Source of the DNA: Rufibacter glacialis
Lineage (GTDB): Bacteria; Bacteroidota; Bacteroidia; Cytophagales; Hymenobacteraceae
Direction: 5' to 3'
Assembly: GCF_008271745.1 (NCBI RefSeq)
Contig: NZ_VKKZ01000023.1
Span: 62,001 to 126,000 of the forward strand
Length of the DNA: 64,000 bases
Part shown: positions 7,654 through 16,881 of the stretch, piece after piece
Numbering within the stretch: the stretch's first letter is position 1
How the letters are laid out: each line of letters opens with the position of its first letter
Made by a program: the position numbers and the translations under genes
The notes under the pieces: generated by a model
Told to the model about the DNA's origin: nothing
Seen by the model: the letters and a program-made list of their open reading frames with translations, nothing else
The model's database searches: none

Positions 7654-8159
7654 GCCACTCCCTTTTCAATATCAGACATGATAATGGTGGCCAGGTGCTC
7701 CAATACCTTTTGCTCCGACTCCGGAAAAACCCTGGGCTCTTTGTCCACAATGCAAAGGGCGCCAATGTTGTACCCGTCGCTGGTTCTCAGTGGGGCGGCT
7801 GCGTAGAAGCGCAAGCCAAAATCGCCGGTCACCATAGGGTTGGCCAAAAGGCAGGGCTCCTCCAGGGAGTTCTCAAAAACGGTTACCTCATTCTTAAGAA
7901 TAGCCAGGGAGCAGAGGCTTGTTCCTCTTGGCACTGGACCAGCTCCTGTAAGGCCTTCGCTGGCCTTGGTATAAACGTAGCCACTGTCCACGAGATTGAC
8001 CAGGGCAATGGGCACGTTGAACATCCGGGCGGCCATGGCCGCGATATGCTTGAATTCCCCTTCTTCCTGATGGGTAGGGAGAAGGTTCAGGCTATGAAGT
8101 TTCTGTAGGCGTTCTTCCTCGTTTTCTGGGATGATCGGGATCCCGAAGGTATTGTCCAT
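7650..8159 (-). CDS. GAF-domain sensor protein
   Basis: 169 aa made of little more than one GAF domain (about residues 25-165). The segments FNVPIALVNLVD, RGTSLCSLAI, RFYAAAPLRTSDGYNIGALCIVD and VLEHLATII are typical of GAF domains found at the start of many Bacteroidota sensor kinases. Here no kinase, GGDEF or output domain is attached. It is the first gene of the minus-strand cluster and is coupled by ATGA overlap to a STAS-like gene. It probably binds a small molecule or senses redox state (Cys residues are present, for example in TSLCSLA), but the ligand cannot be told from the sequence. Confidence 0.85.
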   Translation of the reverse strand: MDNTFGIPIIPENEEERLQKLHSLNLLPTHQEEGEFKHIAAMAARMFNVPIALVNLVDSGYVYTKASEGLTGAGPVPRGTSLCSLAILKNEVTVFENSLEEPCLLANPMVTGDFGLRFYAAAPLRTSDGYNIGALCIVDKEPRVFPESEQKVLEHLATIIMSDIEKGVA

Positions 8160-8527
8160 TTTGAATCTATATAGGAGGGCTTTTCCTCTGGTGAGGAACT
8201 GCTATAATTTTTTAACTTATCTCCCCACGCGGGAAAGGTAAATAGGGGTGGCAAAGGTAGTAGATAATTATTGGCGCTACCTACAAAGGTAGGTGATTAG
8301 AATACTAATATTGTCCAAGATTAGATAGGTTCTTTATCACAAGTGGTACCTAAAAAAGAAGGAAACCTGCCTTTAGTAAAAAAACGATTCTTTATAATCC
8401 AGGTCAGAAGTAGGATCAGTTGGTATCACCCGTATTTGCCTTCTTTTCTATAAAAGAAAGGCCTTCCTTCCGTAAGTTTGTCTGTGGCTTCTTTGGCAAA
8501 AGGAAGTCTGAAACGAACGGATATCCC
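8160..8527. other. Divergent intergenic region, GAF cluster / GH5-like gene
   Basis: 368 bp. On the minus strand two perfect TACCTTTG elements occur (8252-8259 and 8284-8291), which are candidate -7 boxes for the GAF cluster, but their best -33 candidates are about 24 nt away, longer than usual. An inverted repeat CTACCT-ACAA-AGGTAG (8278-8293) overlaps the upstream element. No promoter is evident for the plus-strand gene. Confidence 0.45.
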
Positions 8528-11119
8528 ATGAAAATAAAGTACTCATTTCTCCTCCTTTGCTTTTTGACGTGTTTTCTGATTTTGAGGCCTGAAACGGGAA
8601 TCGCCCAAAAAAAGAAGGTCCAAAGTCCCAGCTGGGTGTATATAGATCAGAAAGGCATCCTGCGCGGGAACCAGGATAACCGCGAAGCCGCCTTTTTTGG
8701 GGTAAACTACACGGTGCCCTTCGCCTATGGCTACCGATCTGTGAAGGCCAGGAACGTAGACCCGCAGAAGGCCATTGACCAGGACGTCTACCATTTCGCC
8801 CGCCTGGGCCTGAATGCGTTCCGGGTGCACGTCTGGGATACTGAGATTTCTGATTCCCTGGGCAATCTGCTGGAAAATGAGCACCTGCGCCTGTTTGATT
8901 ACCTGGTCTTCAAACTGAAGGAGCGCAACATCAGGATCATGCTCACGCCCATCGCTTTCTGGGGCAACGGGTACCCCGAGAAGGACGAGGAAACGCCCGG
9001 GTTCTCGCGCCTGTACGGCAAGCAGAAGGCCCTGGTGAACGAACATGCTTTCAAAGCGCAGGAGAACTTCCTCAAGCAACTGCTGCACCACGTGAACCCG
9101 TACACCAAACTCACCTACGGCAATGACCCCAACATCATAGGGGCCGAGGTCAACAATGAGCCGCAGCATTCCGGGCCCAAAGCCCGCACCACCGAGTATG
9201 TGAACCGCATGGCGGCCGCCATCCGCGCCACCGGCTGGACCAAGCCTGTGTTCTACAACATCAGTGAGTCTCCCCGCTACGCCGATGCTGTGGCCAAGGC
9301 CAACGTGGACGGCTTCAGCTTCCAGTGGTACCCCACCGGGTTGGTAGCCAACCGAACCCTTCCGGGCAATTACCTTCCCCACGTAGATCGGTACCACATC
9401 CCGTTTGACACCATCCCAGAATTCAAGAACAAGGCCTTGATGGTCTATGAATTTGATGCCGGTGATGTGATGGGGTCGTACATGTACCCCGCCATGGCTA
9501 AGAGTTTCCGGGCGGCCGGTTTCCAGTGGGCCACGCAGTTTGCCTATGACCCCATGGCCACGGCCTACGCCAACACCGAATACCAGACCCATTACCTCAA
9601 CCTGGCCTACACGCCTTCCAAAGCCATCAGCTTGCTCATTGCCGGGGAGGTTTTCCGGAGGGTGCCCCTTCGCAAAAGCTTCGGCACGTACCCCAAAGAC
9701 AGCGTTTTCCAGGAATTCCGGGTTAGCTATAAGCAAGCATTGAGCGAGATGAACACAGACCGGGCTTTCTATTACACCAATACCACCCGCACCAAGCCCG
9801 TCAACGCCGCCAAACTGGCCAAGGTAGCCGGGGTAGGCAGTTCACCGGTGGTGGAATACGGTGGCTCAGGGGCCTATTTCCTGGACCGGCTGGAGAAAGG
9901 GGTGTGGCGCCTGGAGGTGATGCCCGATGCCGTGCCTATTAGAGACCCCTTCGCCAAGGCCTCGCCTAACAAAGAAGTCACCCGTATCCAGTGGCAGACC
10001 CAGGCCATGCGCTTGAGCCTTCCGGAATTAGGGGAAGCGTTCTCTGTTTCAGGGTTAAATGAAGGAAACCAATACCAAACCACCGCCCAGGGCGGAAGCT
10101 TCAAAATACAACCCGGCACCTACCTGCTCACCAGAAAGGGCAGGGGGAACTGGGAAGGAGACCGGCCTTTCGGTAACCTGCGGGTAAAAGAATTCGTGGC
10201 TCCGCAACCGGAAAGCAATCAACTCATGATAGCGCATGAACCCTTGATAGAGGTGACCGCGGGGCAACCCTTTATTTTGCGGGCGCAGGTGGTAAGTGTT
10301 TCTCCAGAGGCCAAGGTTTCTGTGCACCTGAACAACCAGGCAGCCGTCTATAAATCCATTGCCCTGGAAAAAGTAGGCCCCCACCAATACCAAGCCCTGG
10401 TTCCGGCGGAACTCACCAGTCCGGGCCTGATCACCTACCGGATCATGGTGCAGGACGGTGCCCGGCAAATCACTTTTCCGGGAGGGTACGAAGGCGATCC
10501 CTGGGCCTGGGACTATTACCACCAGGACACCTACCAAACCTTGGTGGCCCACCCAAAAGGCGCCTTGTCTTTGTTCAACGCCACCACTGATCGCTCTCTC
10601 CATGTGTTCCCCAACCTGTGGCGCGGGGATGAACGGGAACTAACCGCGGCCGAGAAACCAGGTCAACTGGTTTTGAAACTAACGGCTAAAGAGTTACCGG
10701 TAGAAAAGACCATGGGCTTTCAACACTTCATAGGGGATAAGTTGCAAGGCAGGGAATCTGAGTTGGCGGCCTTTACCAAATTGGTGATCAGAGTTAGGAG
10801 CGGCCAACCGGCCCCCTTGCCCCTCAAAGTTACCCTCATTGGGCAAAGCGCGGCAGCCTTCTCCGCCCAGGTCACCGCAGGCCCGGAGATCCAGGAACTG
10901 GAAATACCGCTGACTTCCCTGGCCCCTGATTCGTTTATGCTGCTGCCCAGGCCGTACCCTGGCTTTCACCCGTTTTGGTTTAAGGCTTCTGCTTCTGAAA
11001 AGTTCCAGTTGCAGCAGATGGAGAAACTTCAGGTTTCTTTGGGGCAACCTCTCACCGGAGCCTCTGCTAATCCTCCTTATTCCTTTGAAATAGAGGCGGT
11101 CTGGCTGGAGAAGGAGTAA
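8528..11119 (+). CDS. Secreted GH5-like glycoside hydrolase
   Basis: 863 aa from ATG 8528, where a signal peptide begins (MKIKYSFLLLCFLTCFLI); an upstream TTG would only add an unlikely leader. The N-terminal 400 residues form a TIM barrel of the cellulase (GH5) type: GVNYTVP, LGLNAFRVHVWD, an acid/base Glu211 in EVNNEP, and a nucleophile Glu308 in MVYEFDAGD. The spacing of about 97 residues between the two Glu fits clan GH-A. The C-terminal half is beta-rich and probably holds carbohydrate-binding or sandwich domains. Homologues are often labelled only 'membrane or secreted protein'. The substrate (mannan, cellulose or other beta-glycan) is not determinable. It appears monocistronic and no T9SS tail is visible. 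Confidence 0.8.
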   Translation: MKIKYSFLLLCFLTCFLILRPETGIAQKKKVQSPSWVYIDQKGILRGNQDNREAAFFGVNYTVPFAYGYRSVKARNVDPQKAIDQDVYHFARLGLNAFRVHVWDTEISDSLGNLLENEHLRLFDYLVFKLKERNIRIMLTPIAFWGNGYPEKDEETPGFSRLYGKQKALVNEHAFKAQENFLKQLLHHVNPYTKLTYGNDPNIIGAEVNNEPQHSGPKARTTEYVNRMAAAIRATGWTKPVFYNISESPRYADAVAKANVDGFSFQWYPTGLVANRTLPGNYLPHVDRYHIPFDTIPEFKNKALMVYEFDAGDVMGSYMYPAMAKSFRAAGFQWATQFAYDPMATAYANTEYQTHYLNLAYTPSKAISLLIAGEVFRRVPLRKSFGTYPKDSVFQEFRVSYKQALSEMNTDRAFYYTNTTRTKPVNAAKLAKVAGVGSSPVVEYGGSGAYFLDRLEKGVWRLEVMPDAVPIRDPFAKASPNKEVTRIQWQTQAMRLSLPELGEAFSVSGLNEGNQYQTTAQGGSFKIQPGTYLLTRKGRGNWEGDRPFGNLRVKEFVAPQPESNQLMIAHEPLIEVTAGQPFILRAQVVSVSPEAKVSVHLNNQAAVYKSIALEKVGPHQYQALVPAELTSPGLITYRIMVQDGARQITFPGGYEGDPWAWDYYHQDTYQTLVAHPKGALSLFNATTDRSLHVFPNLWRGDERELTAAEKPGQLVLKLTAKELPVEKTMGFQHFIGDKLQGRESELAAFTKLVIRVRSGQPAPLPLKVTLIGQSAAAFSAQVTAGPEIQELEIPLTSLAPDSFMLLPRPYPGFHPFWFKASASEKFQLQQMEKLQVSLGQPLTGASANPPYSFEIEAVWLEKE

Positions 11120-11414
11120 AGTTTGACCGTTCAAAAACGTTTCTGGCCTGTTTCTCTAAAAACAGGGTTTAAATGGTTTTAGGGGACGTTTCTAATCATG
11201 TTCGCTGCTAACTGGTTAAGAAGCTGGAATGGCTATATTTGCTTCTGAAGGAGGCGGCCCTTCCTTAAGAAGAGGCGCAAAAACCGTCAAGAAGAAAATC
11301 GCTATTTCGACAAAAATACGCTGGAAACGCTTCTTCACCAGCAGTGAGAAAATAGTAGGGTAAGCTTCGGTTTTCTGCTTCTTTTTTAAAAATTGCCCTT
11401 AAAACTCCCTATAC
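11120..11414. other. Leader region of the M1 peptidase gene
   Basis: 295 bp with a perfect TATATTTG -7 element at 11234-11241 but only a weak -33 (TGG at 11213-11215, 18-nt spacer). If it is used, the 5' leader of the M1 gene would be about 165 nt. No hairpin or other structure stands out. Confidence 0.4.
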
Positions 11415-13073
11415 ATGAGAAAACCCTTTTCCGCCTTAGCACTTGGTCTTTCCGCCGTGTTGGGCTTAGTAACTCTTCCTTCGGCCTTGGCCCAGAAGGC
11501 GCCTACCTTTACCCGCCAGGATACCCTTAGAGGTTCCATTACGCCGGAGCGGGCGTGGTGGGATCTGGTGCAATATGACCTGCGCCTCAAGGTGAACCCG
11601 CAAGACAGTACCATGAACGGCGTGAACCTGGTGCGCTATAAAGTCCTGAAGCCGCACCAAACCATGCAGATTGACTTGCAGCCCCCCATGCGCATTGAGC
11701 GGGTACGGCAGAACGGTCAGGACCTGGCGGTGAAACAGGACGGCAACGCCTGGTTTATCCAGTTACAGGCCAAGCAAACGCCGGGCACGCTGCAGACCGT
11801 AGAGGTGATCTACGGTGGCAAACCCCAGGTGAGCACCAATCCGCCCTGGAGCGGGGGCGTGACCTGGAAGAAAGACAGCAACGGACTTCCGTTTGTGGCC
11901 ACTTCTTGCCAGGGAGACGGCGCCAGCCTCTGGTGGCCCTGCAAAGACCACATGTATGATGAACCGGACAGCATGATGATCAGGGTCACGGTGCCGCAGA
12001 ACCTGGTAGATGTCTCCAACGGCCGGTTGCGGCAGGTTGAGCAGCACGAAGATGGTACCAAAACCTATCATTGGGCGGTGACCAACCCCATCAACAACTA
12101 TGGCGTGAATGTGAACTTGGGTGATTACGTGCATTTCTCAGAAACCTACGCCGGCGAGAAAGGAAACCTGGACTGCTCGTATTATGTGCTGCGCGAAAAC
12201 CTGGATAAGGCGAAAGAGCAGTTCAAGCAGGTACCCCAGATGTTGAAAGCCTTTGAGCATTGGTTTGGGCCCTACCCCTTCTATGAAGACGGGTTCAAGC
12301 TGGTAGAGGTGCCTTACCTGGGCATGGAACACCAAAGTTCGGTGACCTACGGCAACAAGTACCAGAACGGCTACCTGGGCCGTGATCTCAGCGGCACGGG
12401 CTGGGGCTTGAAGTTCGATTTCATCATCATCCATGAAAGCGGCCACGAGTGGTTCGCCAACAACATCACCTACAAAGATGCCGCGGACATGTGGATCCAT
12501 GAAAGCTTTACCAACTATTCTGAGAACCTTTTTGTGGAATATTACCACGGCAAGAAGGCGGGGAGTGAGTACGTGATCGGTACCCGCCGGGGAATCAGGA
12601 GTGACCGGCCCATCATTGGCACTTACAACGTGAACCACAGCGGCTCGGGTGATATGTATTCCAAGGGCGGCAATATGCTGCACACCCTGCGGCAGGTGGT
12701 GAACGATGACGAGAAATGGCGGAAAATCCTGCGGGGCCTCAACAAGGAATTCTACCACCAAACCGTGACCACTGCCCAGATAGAGAAGTACATCAGCCAG
12801 AAAACCGGCCGTGATTTGACCTCCTTCTTCAACCAGTACCTGCGCGATGTGCGCATTCCGGTGCTGGAATACAAAGTGGATGGCAATACCCTGGCCTACC
12901 GCTGGGGCAACAGCGTGAAAGGGTTCAACCTTCCTGTGAAAGTAATGGTGGCGGGCAAGGAGCAATGGCTGCAACCGGTAGCCGGTACCTGGAAAAAAAC
13001 GAAACTGCCCGCGGGAGCTGAAGACCTTCAGGTAGACCCTAATTTCTACGTGACCCAGCAGCGGGTACCATAA
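11415..13073 (+). CDS. Secreted M1-family metallopeptidase
   Basis: 552 aa with a signal peptide (cleavage near LPSALAQ, residue 27). Zinc ligands form the gluzincin motif H340-E341-x-x-H344 with Glu363 nineteen residues later (WIHESFTNY). The M1 exopeptidase loop appears as GMEHQS (303-308) instead of the GxMEN of many aminopeptidases. The N-terminal beta domain (about 40-240) and the catalytic domain are present, and the C-terminus is shorter than in PepN-type enzymes, as is usual for Bacteroidota M1 proteins. It probably removes N-terminal residues from peptides in the periplasm. It is followed by a strong terminator and is probably transcribed alone. Confidence 0.93.
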   Translation: MRKPFSALALGLSAVLGLVTLPSALAQKAPTFTRQDTLRGSITPERAWWDLVQYDLRLKVNPQDSTMNGVNLVRYKVLKPHQTMQIDLQPPMRIERVRQNGQDLAVKQDGNAWFIQLQAKQTPGTLQTVEVIYGGKPQVSTNPPWSGGVTWKKDSNGLPFVATSCQGDGASLWWPCKDHMYDEPDSMMIRVTVPQNLVDVSNGRLRQVEQHEDGTKTYHWAVTNPINNYGVNVNLGDYVHFSETYAGEKGNLDCSYYVLRENLDKAKEQFKQVPQMLKAFEHWFGPYPFYEDGFKLVEVPYLGMEHQSSVTYGNKYQNGYLGRDLSGTGWGLKFDFIIIHESGHEWFANNITYKDAADMWIHESFTNYSENLFVEYYHGKKAGSEYVIGTRRGIRSDRPIIGTYNVNHSGSGDMYSKGGNMLHTLRQVVNDDEKWRKILRGLNKEFYHQTVTTAQIEKYISQKTGRDLTSFFNQYLRDVRIPVLEYKVDGNTLAYRWGNSVKGFNLPVKVMVAGKEQWLQPVAGTWKKTKLPAGAEDLQVDPNFYVTQQRVP

Positions 13074-13094
13074 ATAGCCTATCTTATAATAAAG

Positions 13095-13145
13095 ACAGAA
13101 CTGCCTTGGCTTGCCAACCCGGTAAAGCCTAGGCAGTTCTGTTTT
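13095..13145 (+). terminator. Intrinsic terminator after the M1 peptidase
   Basis: ACAGAACTGCC pairs with GGCAGTTCTGT around a loop of about 25 nt and is followed by TTTT. It lies 20 nt past the stop. Confidence 0.8.
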
Positions 13146-13318
13146 CAGCTCCTTTTTGTAAAATCTGCTTTGAAACGCTGGAAGTGATGAGGTGTAACTT
13201 ATGGAAGAGCAGAGAGAAATAAGGAAGCAGGAGGGCCAGAAGGAAAAACCGAGGGCGTTGATGTGCGTACCTTAAAAAAAGCCTCATAACGCCTTGGGCT
13301 CCAAAACCGAACATTTTT

Positions 13319-14242
13319 ATGGACATGCATTTCCTTCGCCTCGGGCAGGGCAAACCGCTGTTGCTGCTACATGGTATTGGCGGGAGCTCCCGTTCCTGGC
13401 AGTTGATGGTTTCGGGGTTGGTAGAAGCCGGCCGCGAAGTCATTGTGGTGGATTTGCCGGGACATGGCGCCACGCCTCCTTTGCCAGGCGAAGTATCCAT
13501 CAGAACCCTGGCAGACGCCGTCACCGATTTCCTGGAACAGCAGCAGCTTTTGGGCATAGACGCCGTGGGAAGTTCCATGGGGGCCCGTTTGGTGCTGGAA
13601 CTGGCCCGGCGCGGAGGGGTGTTGGGCGCGGTGGTAGCCTTAGACCCCGGCGGGTTCTGGCAAGGGTGGGAGAAGCCTTTCTTCTATTATTCAGTGGCGG
13701 CCTCCAAGCGCCTGGTGCAGCAACTGCAACCAATCATGCCCGCGCTGGCCGGGAGTCCCATAGGCCGGACTTTGCTGTTGCCGCAGTTTTCGGCCCGCCC
13801 CTGGAAATTACCGGCAGAACTGGTGTTGGAAGAAATGCGAACATTGGCTTCCTCGCCGTCCTTTGACGAGCTGTTGTATCATCTGGCGTATGGCGAAACC
13901 CAGAAAGGTGCCCCGCGCGGAACCATCTCCGCTCCATTGGTCATTGGCTGGGGACGGCAAGACCGGGTATGTTTCCCGGCACAGGCCTCCCGGGCGCTCT
14001 CGCTTTTCCCCGATGCCTGCCTGCACTGGTTTGCGCGCTGTGGCCATTTCCCCCAATGGGATTCTCCTGAAGAAGCCATCCAATTGGTCTTAACGGTCAC
14101 CAGCGGCATCAACTATGAACCATTGCTTTCCGCTGAAATGGCCAGGGAAAGAAAACCGGGCACAAGTTGGGCGGCCATTTTAGGGTTGGGATTGGCCGTA
14201 GGGGTAGGAGGATACCTGCTCAGCCGCCGTTCAGCTGGTTGA
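13319..14242 (+). CDS. Alpha/beta hydrolase with C-terminal membrane helix
   Basis: 307 aa. The fold is shown by the oxyanion HG motif (LLLHGIGGSSRSW, 15-27), the nucleophile elbow G84-S-S86-M-G88, acid Asp215 (GRQDRV) and His243 (CGHFPQWDSPEE). Length and motif order fit the general alpha/beta hydrolase-1 family (esterases, C-C hydrolases, haloperoxidase-like proteins); the substrate is unknown. An additional hydrophobic segment (about 283-301) followed by SRRS suggests a C-terminal anchor in the inner membrane, which is uncommon in this family. Met3 is an alternative start. It stands alone between two terminators. Confidence 0.85.
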   Translation: MDMHFLRLGQGKPLLLLHGIGGSSRSWQLMVSGLVEAGREVIVVDLPGHGATPPLPGEVSIRTLADAVTDFLEQQQLLGIDAVGSSMGARLVLELARRGGVLGAVVALDPGGFWQGWEKPFFYYSVAASKRLVQQLQPIMPALAGSPIGRTLLLPQFSARPWKLPAELVLEEMRTLASSPSFDELLYHLAYGETQKGAPRGTISAPLVIGWGRQDRVCFPAQASRALSLFPDACLHWFARCGHFPQWDSPEEAIQLVLTVTSGINYEPLLSAEMARERKPGTSWAAILGLGLAVGVGGYLLSRRSAG

Positions 14243-14274
14243 CCCCTTTTTTTTCTTGGATTTATAGCCACACA

Positions 14275-14327
14275 AAAAAGCCTTCGCAGGGGCATGGGGA
14301 AGAACCCAATTTCCTGCGAAGGCTTTT
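14275..14327. terminator. Bidirectional terminator between convergent genes
   Basis: AAAAGCCTTCGCAGG pairs with CCTGCGAAGGCTTTT over 15 bp, with A and T tracts on either side. It sits between the plus-strand hydrolase and the minus-strand M28 peptidase and can serve both. Confidence 0.85.
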
Positions 14328-14382
14328 ATACTCGTTTTAAAAAAACGGACTGTTTACTTAATTTTTTTACTCCCCTGAAGGT

Positions 14383-15972
14383 TTATTCCACTCCGCCTTT
14401 ACGGGTTGGTTTCCCTTGGGCAGGCCAGGTGCCGGGCTGACCGGTTCTCTGGTTTACCGGTACCACACTCTTCTCTCTGGAAGAAGTAGTAGGGTCTTCG
14501 CTGGCCATGTAGGCCAAGATGGCGGTGAGAATGGCATTGCTGCGCACATCGTCAAACACGATCTTGTCATAGGTGTCGCGGTTGGTATGCCAGGTGTAAT
14601 TGCCGTACGACCAGCTCAACGAAGAAAGCGAGAAGGCAGGCGCGCCGGCCGCTATAAAGGAGGCATGGTCAGAACCACCGCCGCTAGGGGAACCCGGGAA
14701 GCTGGTTTGGATCTGTGATTTGATCTCGTTCGGAACAGGGGCCAGCCAACGGTTCAGGTACTCATAGGAATGCAGGAACCCTGATCCAGATAGGTTTACT
14801 ACCCGGCCGGTACCGTTGTCCTGGTTGAAAACCGCCTGGGTCTTGGCCACTATTTCAGGGTGGTCTTCCACAAACGCGCGGGAACCGTTTAGGCCTTGCT
14901 CTTCGCTACCCCAATGGCCCACCAAAATGGTTCTCTTTGGATTTGGGTACAATTTTTTCAGGATGCGCATGGCCTCCATCATCACAATGGTGCCGGTGCC
15001 GTTGTCGGTGGCGCCGGTGCCGCCGTCCCAGGAGTCAAAATGCGCTGATAAAATCACGTACTCATCTGGTTTCTGGGTGCCTTTGATCTCTGCGATGGTA
15101 TTGAAGGCCGGTACCATGCCTTTTTCCTTCGACTCGGCTACCACGTTGATTCTAGGCTTCTGGCCCGAGGCGGTGAGGCGGTACAGCATGCCGTAGTCTT
15201 CCAGGGCCAGGTCTACGGTAGGTATTTTCTTGGTGTAAGCACTGAAGATCTTGTTCACGCCAAAACCAGCCGACCAGTTTGACATCACCACACCCGCGGC
15301 GCCGGCTTTCTCTAAGGCAACCGGTAAGGTGCGGGCGGTATAGCCCATTTTGGACATCTTGGTGCGCCAGGCCTCGGTGAGGGCATTGCGCTCGTTCTTC
15401 ATCTTCTCAAATGATTCTTTGGTGGCCCATTCCTGCCAGTTGTAATCTGGGCGGCCGGTGGGTTGTGGCATGGAAATCAGAACGAATTTGCCTTTCACGC
15501 TAGGCAGCCATTTCTGGAAGGAAAGGGAGTCGGTGACTTCCGGCAGCAGAATGGTCTCGGCGGTCACGCCTTTTCCTTTGGTGCTGGGGCTCCAGGCCAG
15601 TTGCATGCCTTCCAGTGATTTCACGCGGGGGTGCACCATGTCAATGTGCGAGATGCCCCGTTGCCAGCCGCGCCATTCGCCCCACTTCTCCATTCGGGCC
15701 GAAATGCCCCAGCCTTTGTACTTGGCCACGGCCCAGTCATTGGCGTGCAGCATCTGGGGAGTGCCCACCAGACGCGGACCAACTACGTCCATGAGTTCAT
15801 GAGCCAAGGTTTCCAGCTGTGAGTTCTGGGTGGCTTCCTGCACAATACTTTCCACCATGGGGTTCTTGGTCTGCGCCATTCCAAGTTGGGCAGAGAAGAC
15901 CAGGGAAAGAAACAATAGTCTGGAGGTACTTTTCTTAACGTACCTCCCCGGGAGGGTAATTTGTTTTATCAT
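14383..15972 (-). CDS. Secreted M28-family peptidase
   Basis: 529 aa with an N-terminal signal peptide that ends near GMAQ (residue 34). The co-catalytic di-zinc set of M28 aminopeptidases is visible: His311 (LSAHFDSWD), bridging Asp323 (ATDNGTG), catalytic Glu357 with ligand Glu358 (GSEEQGL), Asp385 (NQDNGTG) and His436 (GSDHASF). Residues 130-275 form an inserted beta-rich region like a protease-associated domain (AGAAGVVMSNW). The likely role is periplasmic aminopeptidase or carboxypeptidase in peptide scavenging. It is convergent with the upstream hydrolase gene and not linked to another peptidase operon. Confidence 0.93.
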   Translation of the reverse strand: MIKQITLPGRYVKKSTSRLLFLSLVFSAQLGMAQTKNPMVESIVQEATQNSQLETLAHELMDVVGPRLVGTPQMLHANDWAVAKYKGWGISARMEKWGEWRGWQRGISHIDMVHPRVKSLEGMQLAWSPSTKGKGVTAETILLPEVTDSLSFQKWLPSVKGKFVLISMPQPTGRPDYNWQEWATKESFEKMKNERNALTEAWRTKMSKMGYTARTLPVALEKAGAAGVVMSNWSAGFGVNKIFSAYTKKIPTVDLALEDYGMLYRLTASGQKPRINVVAESKEKGMVPAFNTIAEIKGTQKPDEYVILSAHFDSWDGGTGATDNGTGTIVMMEAMRILKKLYPNPKRTILVGHWGSEEQGLNGSRAFVEDHPEIVAKTQAVFNQDNGTGRVVNLSGSGFLHSYEYLNRWLAPVPNEIKSQIQTSFPGSPSGGGSDHASFIAAGAPAFSLSSLSWSYGNYTWHTNRDTYDKIVFDDVRSNAILTAILAYMASEDPTTSSREKSVVPVNQRTGQPGTWPAQGKPTRKGGVE

Positions 15973-16449
15973 GACCTAAATTTAGGAAGGCAAATAAATA
16001 TTGCCCCACAAAAGTCAGATAATTACCGGAAAATATGTTTTAGGGCTCCTTTTCCAGAAGAAGCCTCTTTTCAGGAAGTTAAACTTTGGCGTTCCTGCTG
16101 CGCACCCTTTATAAATACAAACTTTAATGATTGCTATGCTCTCTACTGAGAAAACGCAGGAAAGAAAATGCGCTCCACTAATTCCTTTCCACCCAGGTTC
16201 TTTGTTTCGGGGCTATTTCTACTATAATGACCCTGAAACAAATAGGTTGGTTTCCTGCTACCGCCGCAACCCTTTTTCAGGTTCAGCAAGCGGGTTTTTA
16301 AGGTTTGCTTCTCTCCGGAATTACAAACCTTTGCCCAAGGTGTGGGGACCAGTGGGAAACTTTAAATAAGGCAGGGGGAAAGCCTGATCGTTCCTGTATC
16401 ATTCACTATTTTAAGGCTGATTCCTTTAAAACACATCCAAAACAAGCAG
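15973..16449. other. Intergenic region between M28 peptidase and thioesterase
   Basis: 477 bp. Short frames occur but none looks coding. It should hold the M28 promoter (minus strand); I cannot point to a convincing -33/-7 pair. No repeat or strong hairpin was seen. Confidence 0.4.
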
Positions 16450-16881
16450 TTACTCCAGGACGAAATCCTCCGCTCGGGGCAGGCTCATGAATTTTTGGGA
16501 CAGTTCTTCGGGCAGGGTTCCCAGCTTCCGCTTCTGCAGATCCATCCAGGCGCCTTCTACCACAATAATGGCCGCTTTCACGCCGTCTCCGCGGTACAGT
16601 TCATGCCTGATGGACCACCGCGATCCGTCTTCCCGGGCTTTAGTGAGCACTGATTCAATTTTGATGCTGTCGTTAAGCCCCACTTCGCGCAGGTACTGGA
16701 GTTCCTCACGAAACAGGATGGGGCCCAGTTTCAGGTGTTGGAACGCTTTGAAGTCAAGGCCCAGGCTGTCTAACATGGAGATACGGGCCTGGGCGGCAAA
16801 ATCGGCGTACGCCGAGTGGCGTAAATGCATGTTGGCGTCTACCTGGGCCCAGATCACGTGCCCTTCATATACAATGCTCAT
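16450..16881 (-). CDS. Acyl-CoA thioesterase (hotdog fold)
   Basis: 143 aa, the usual size of 4HBT/YbgC-like thioesterases, which hydrolyse acyl-CoA or related thioesters. The active-site segment WAQVDANMHLRHSAYADF (11-28) carries the Asp and His pattern of the family (normally D-x-x-x-H followed by a helix), and the remaining strands (FREELQYLREV, SIRHELYRGD, AAIIVVEGAWMDL) follow the hotdog order. The substrate is unknown. It stands alone on the minus strand, with the glycogen synthase gene divergent upstream. Confidence 0.87.
   Translation of the reverse strand: MSIVYEGHVIWAQVDANMHLRHSAYADFAAQARISMLDSLGLDFKAFQHLKLGPILFREELQYLREVGLNDSIKIESVLTKAREDGSRWSIRHELYRGDGVKAAIIVVEGAWMDLQKRKLGTLPEELSQKFMSLPRAEDFVLE

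Noticed and set aside
8543-9736. 397-codon frame on the minus strand
   Set aside because: Shadow of the GH5-like gene; no motif and biased Val/Gly/His composition.
16127-16369. 80-codon plus-strand frame upstream of the M28 gene
   Set aside because: No recognisable domain, no signal or promoter, and the frame crosses AT-rich non-coding sequence.
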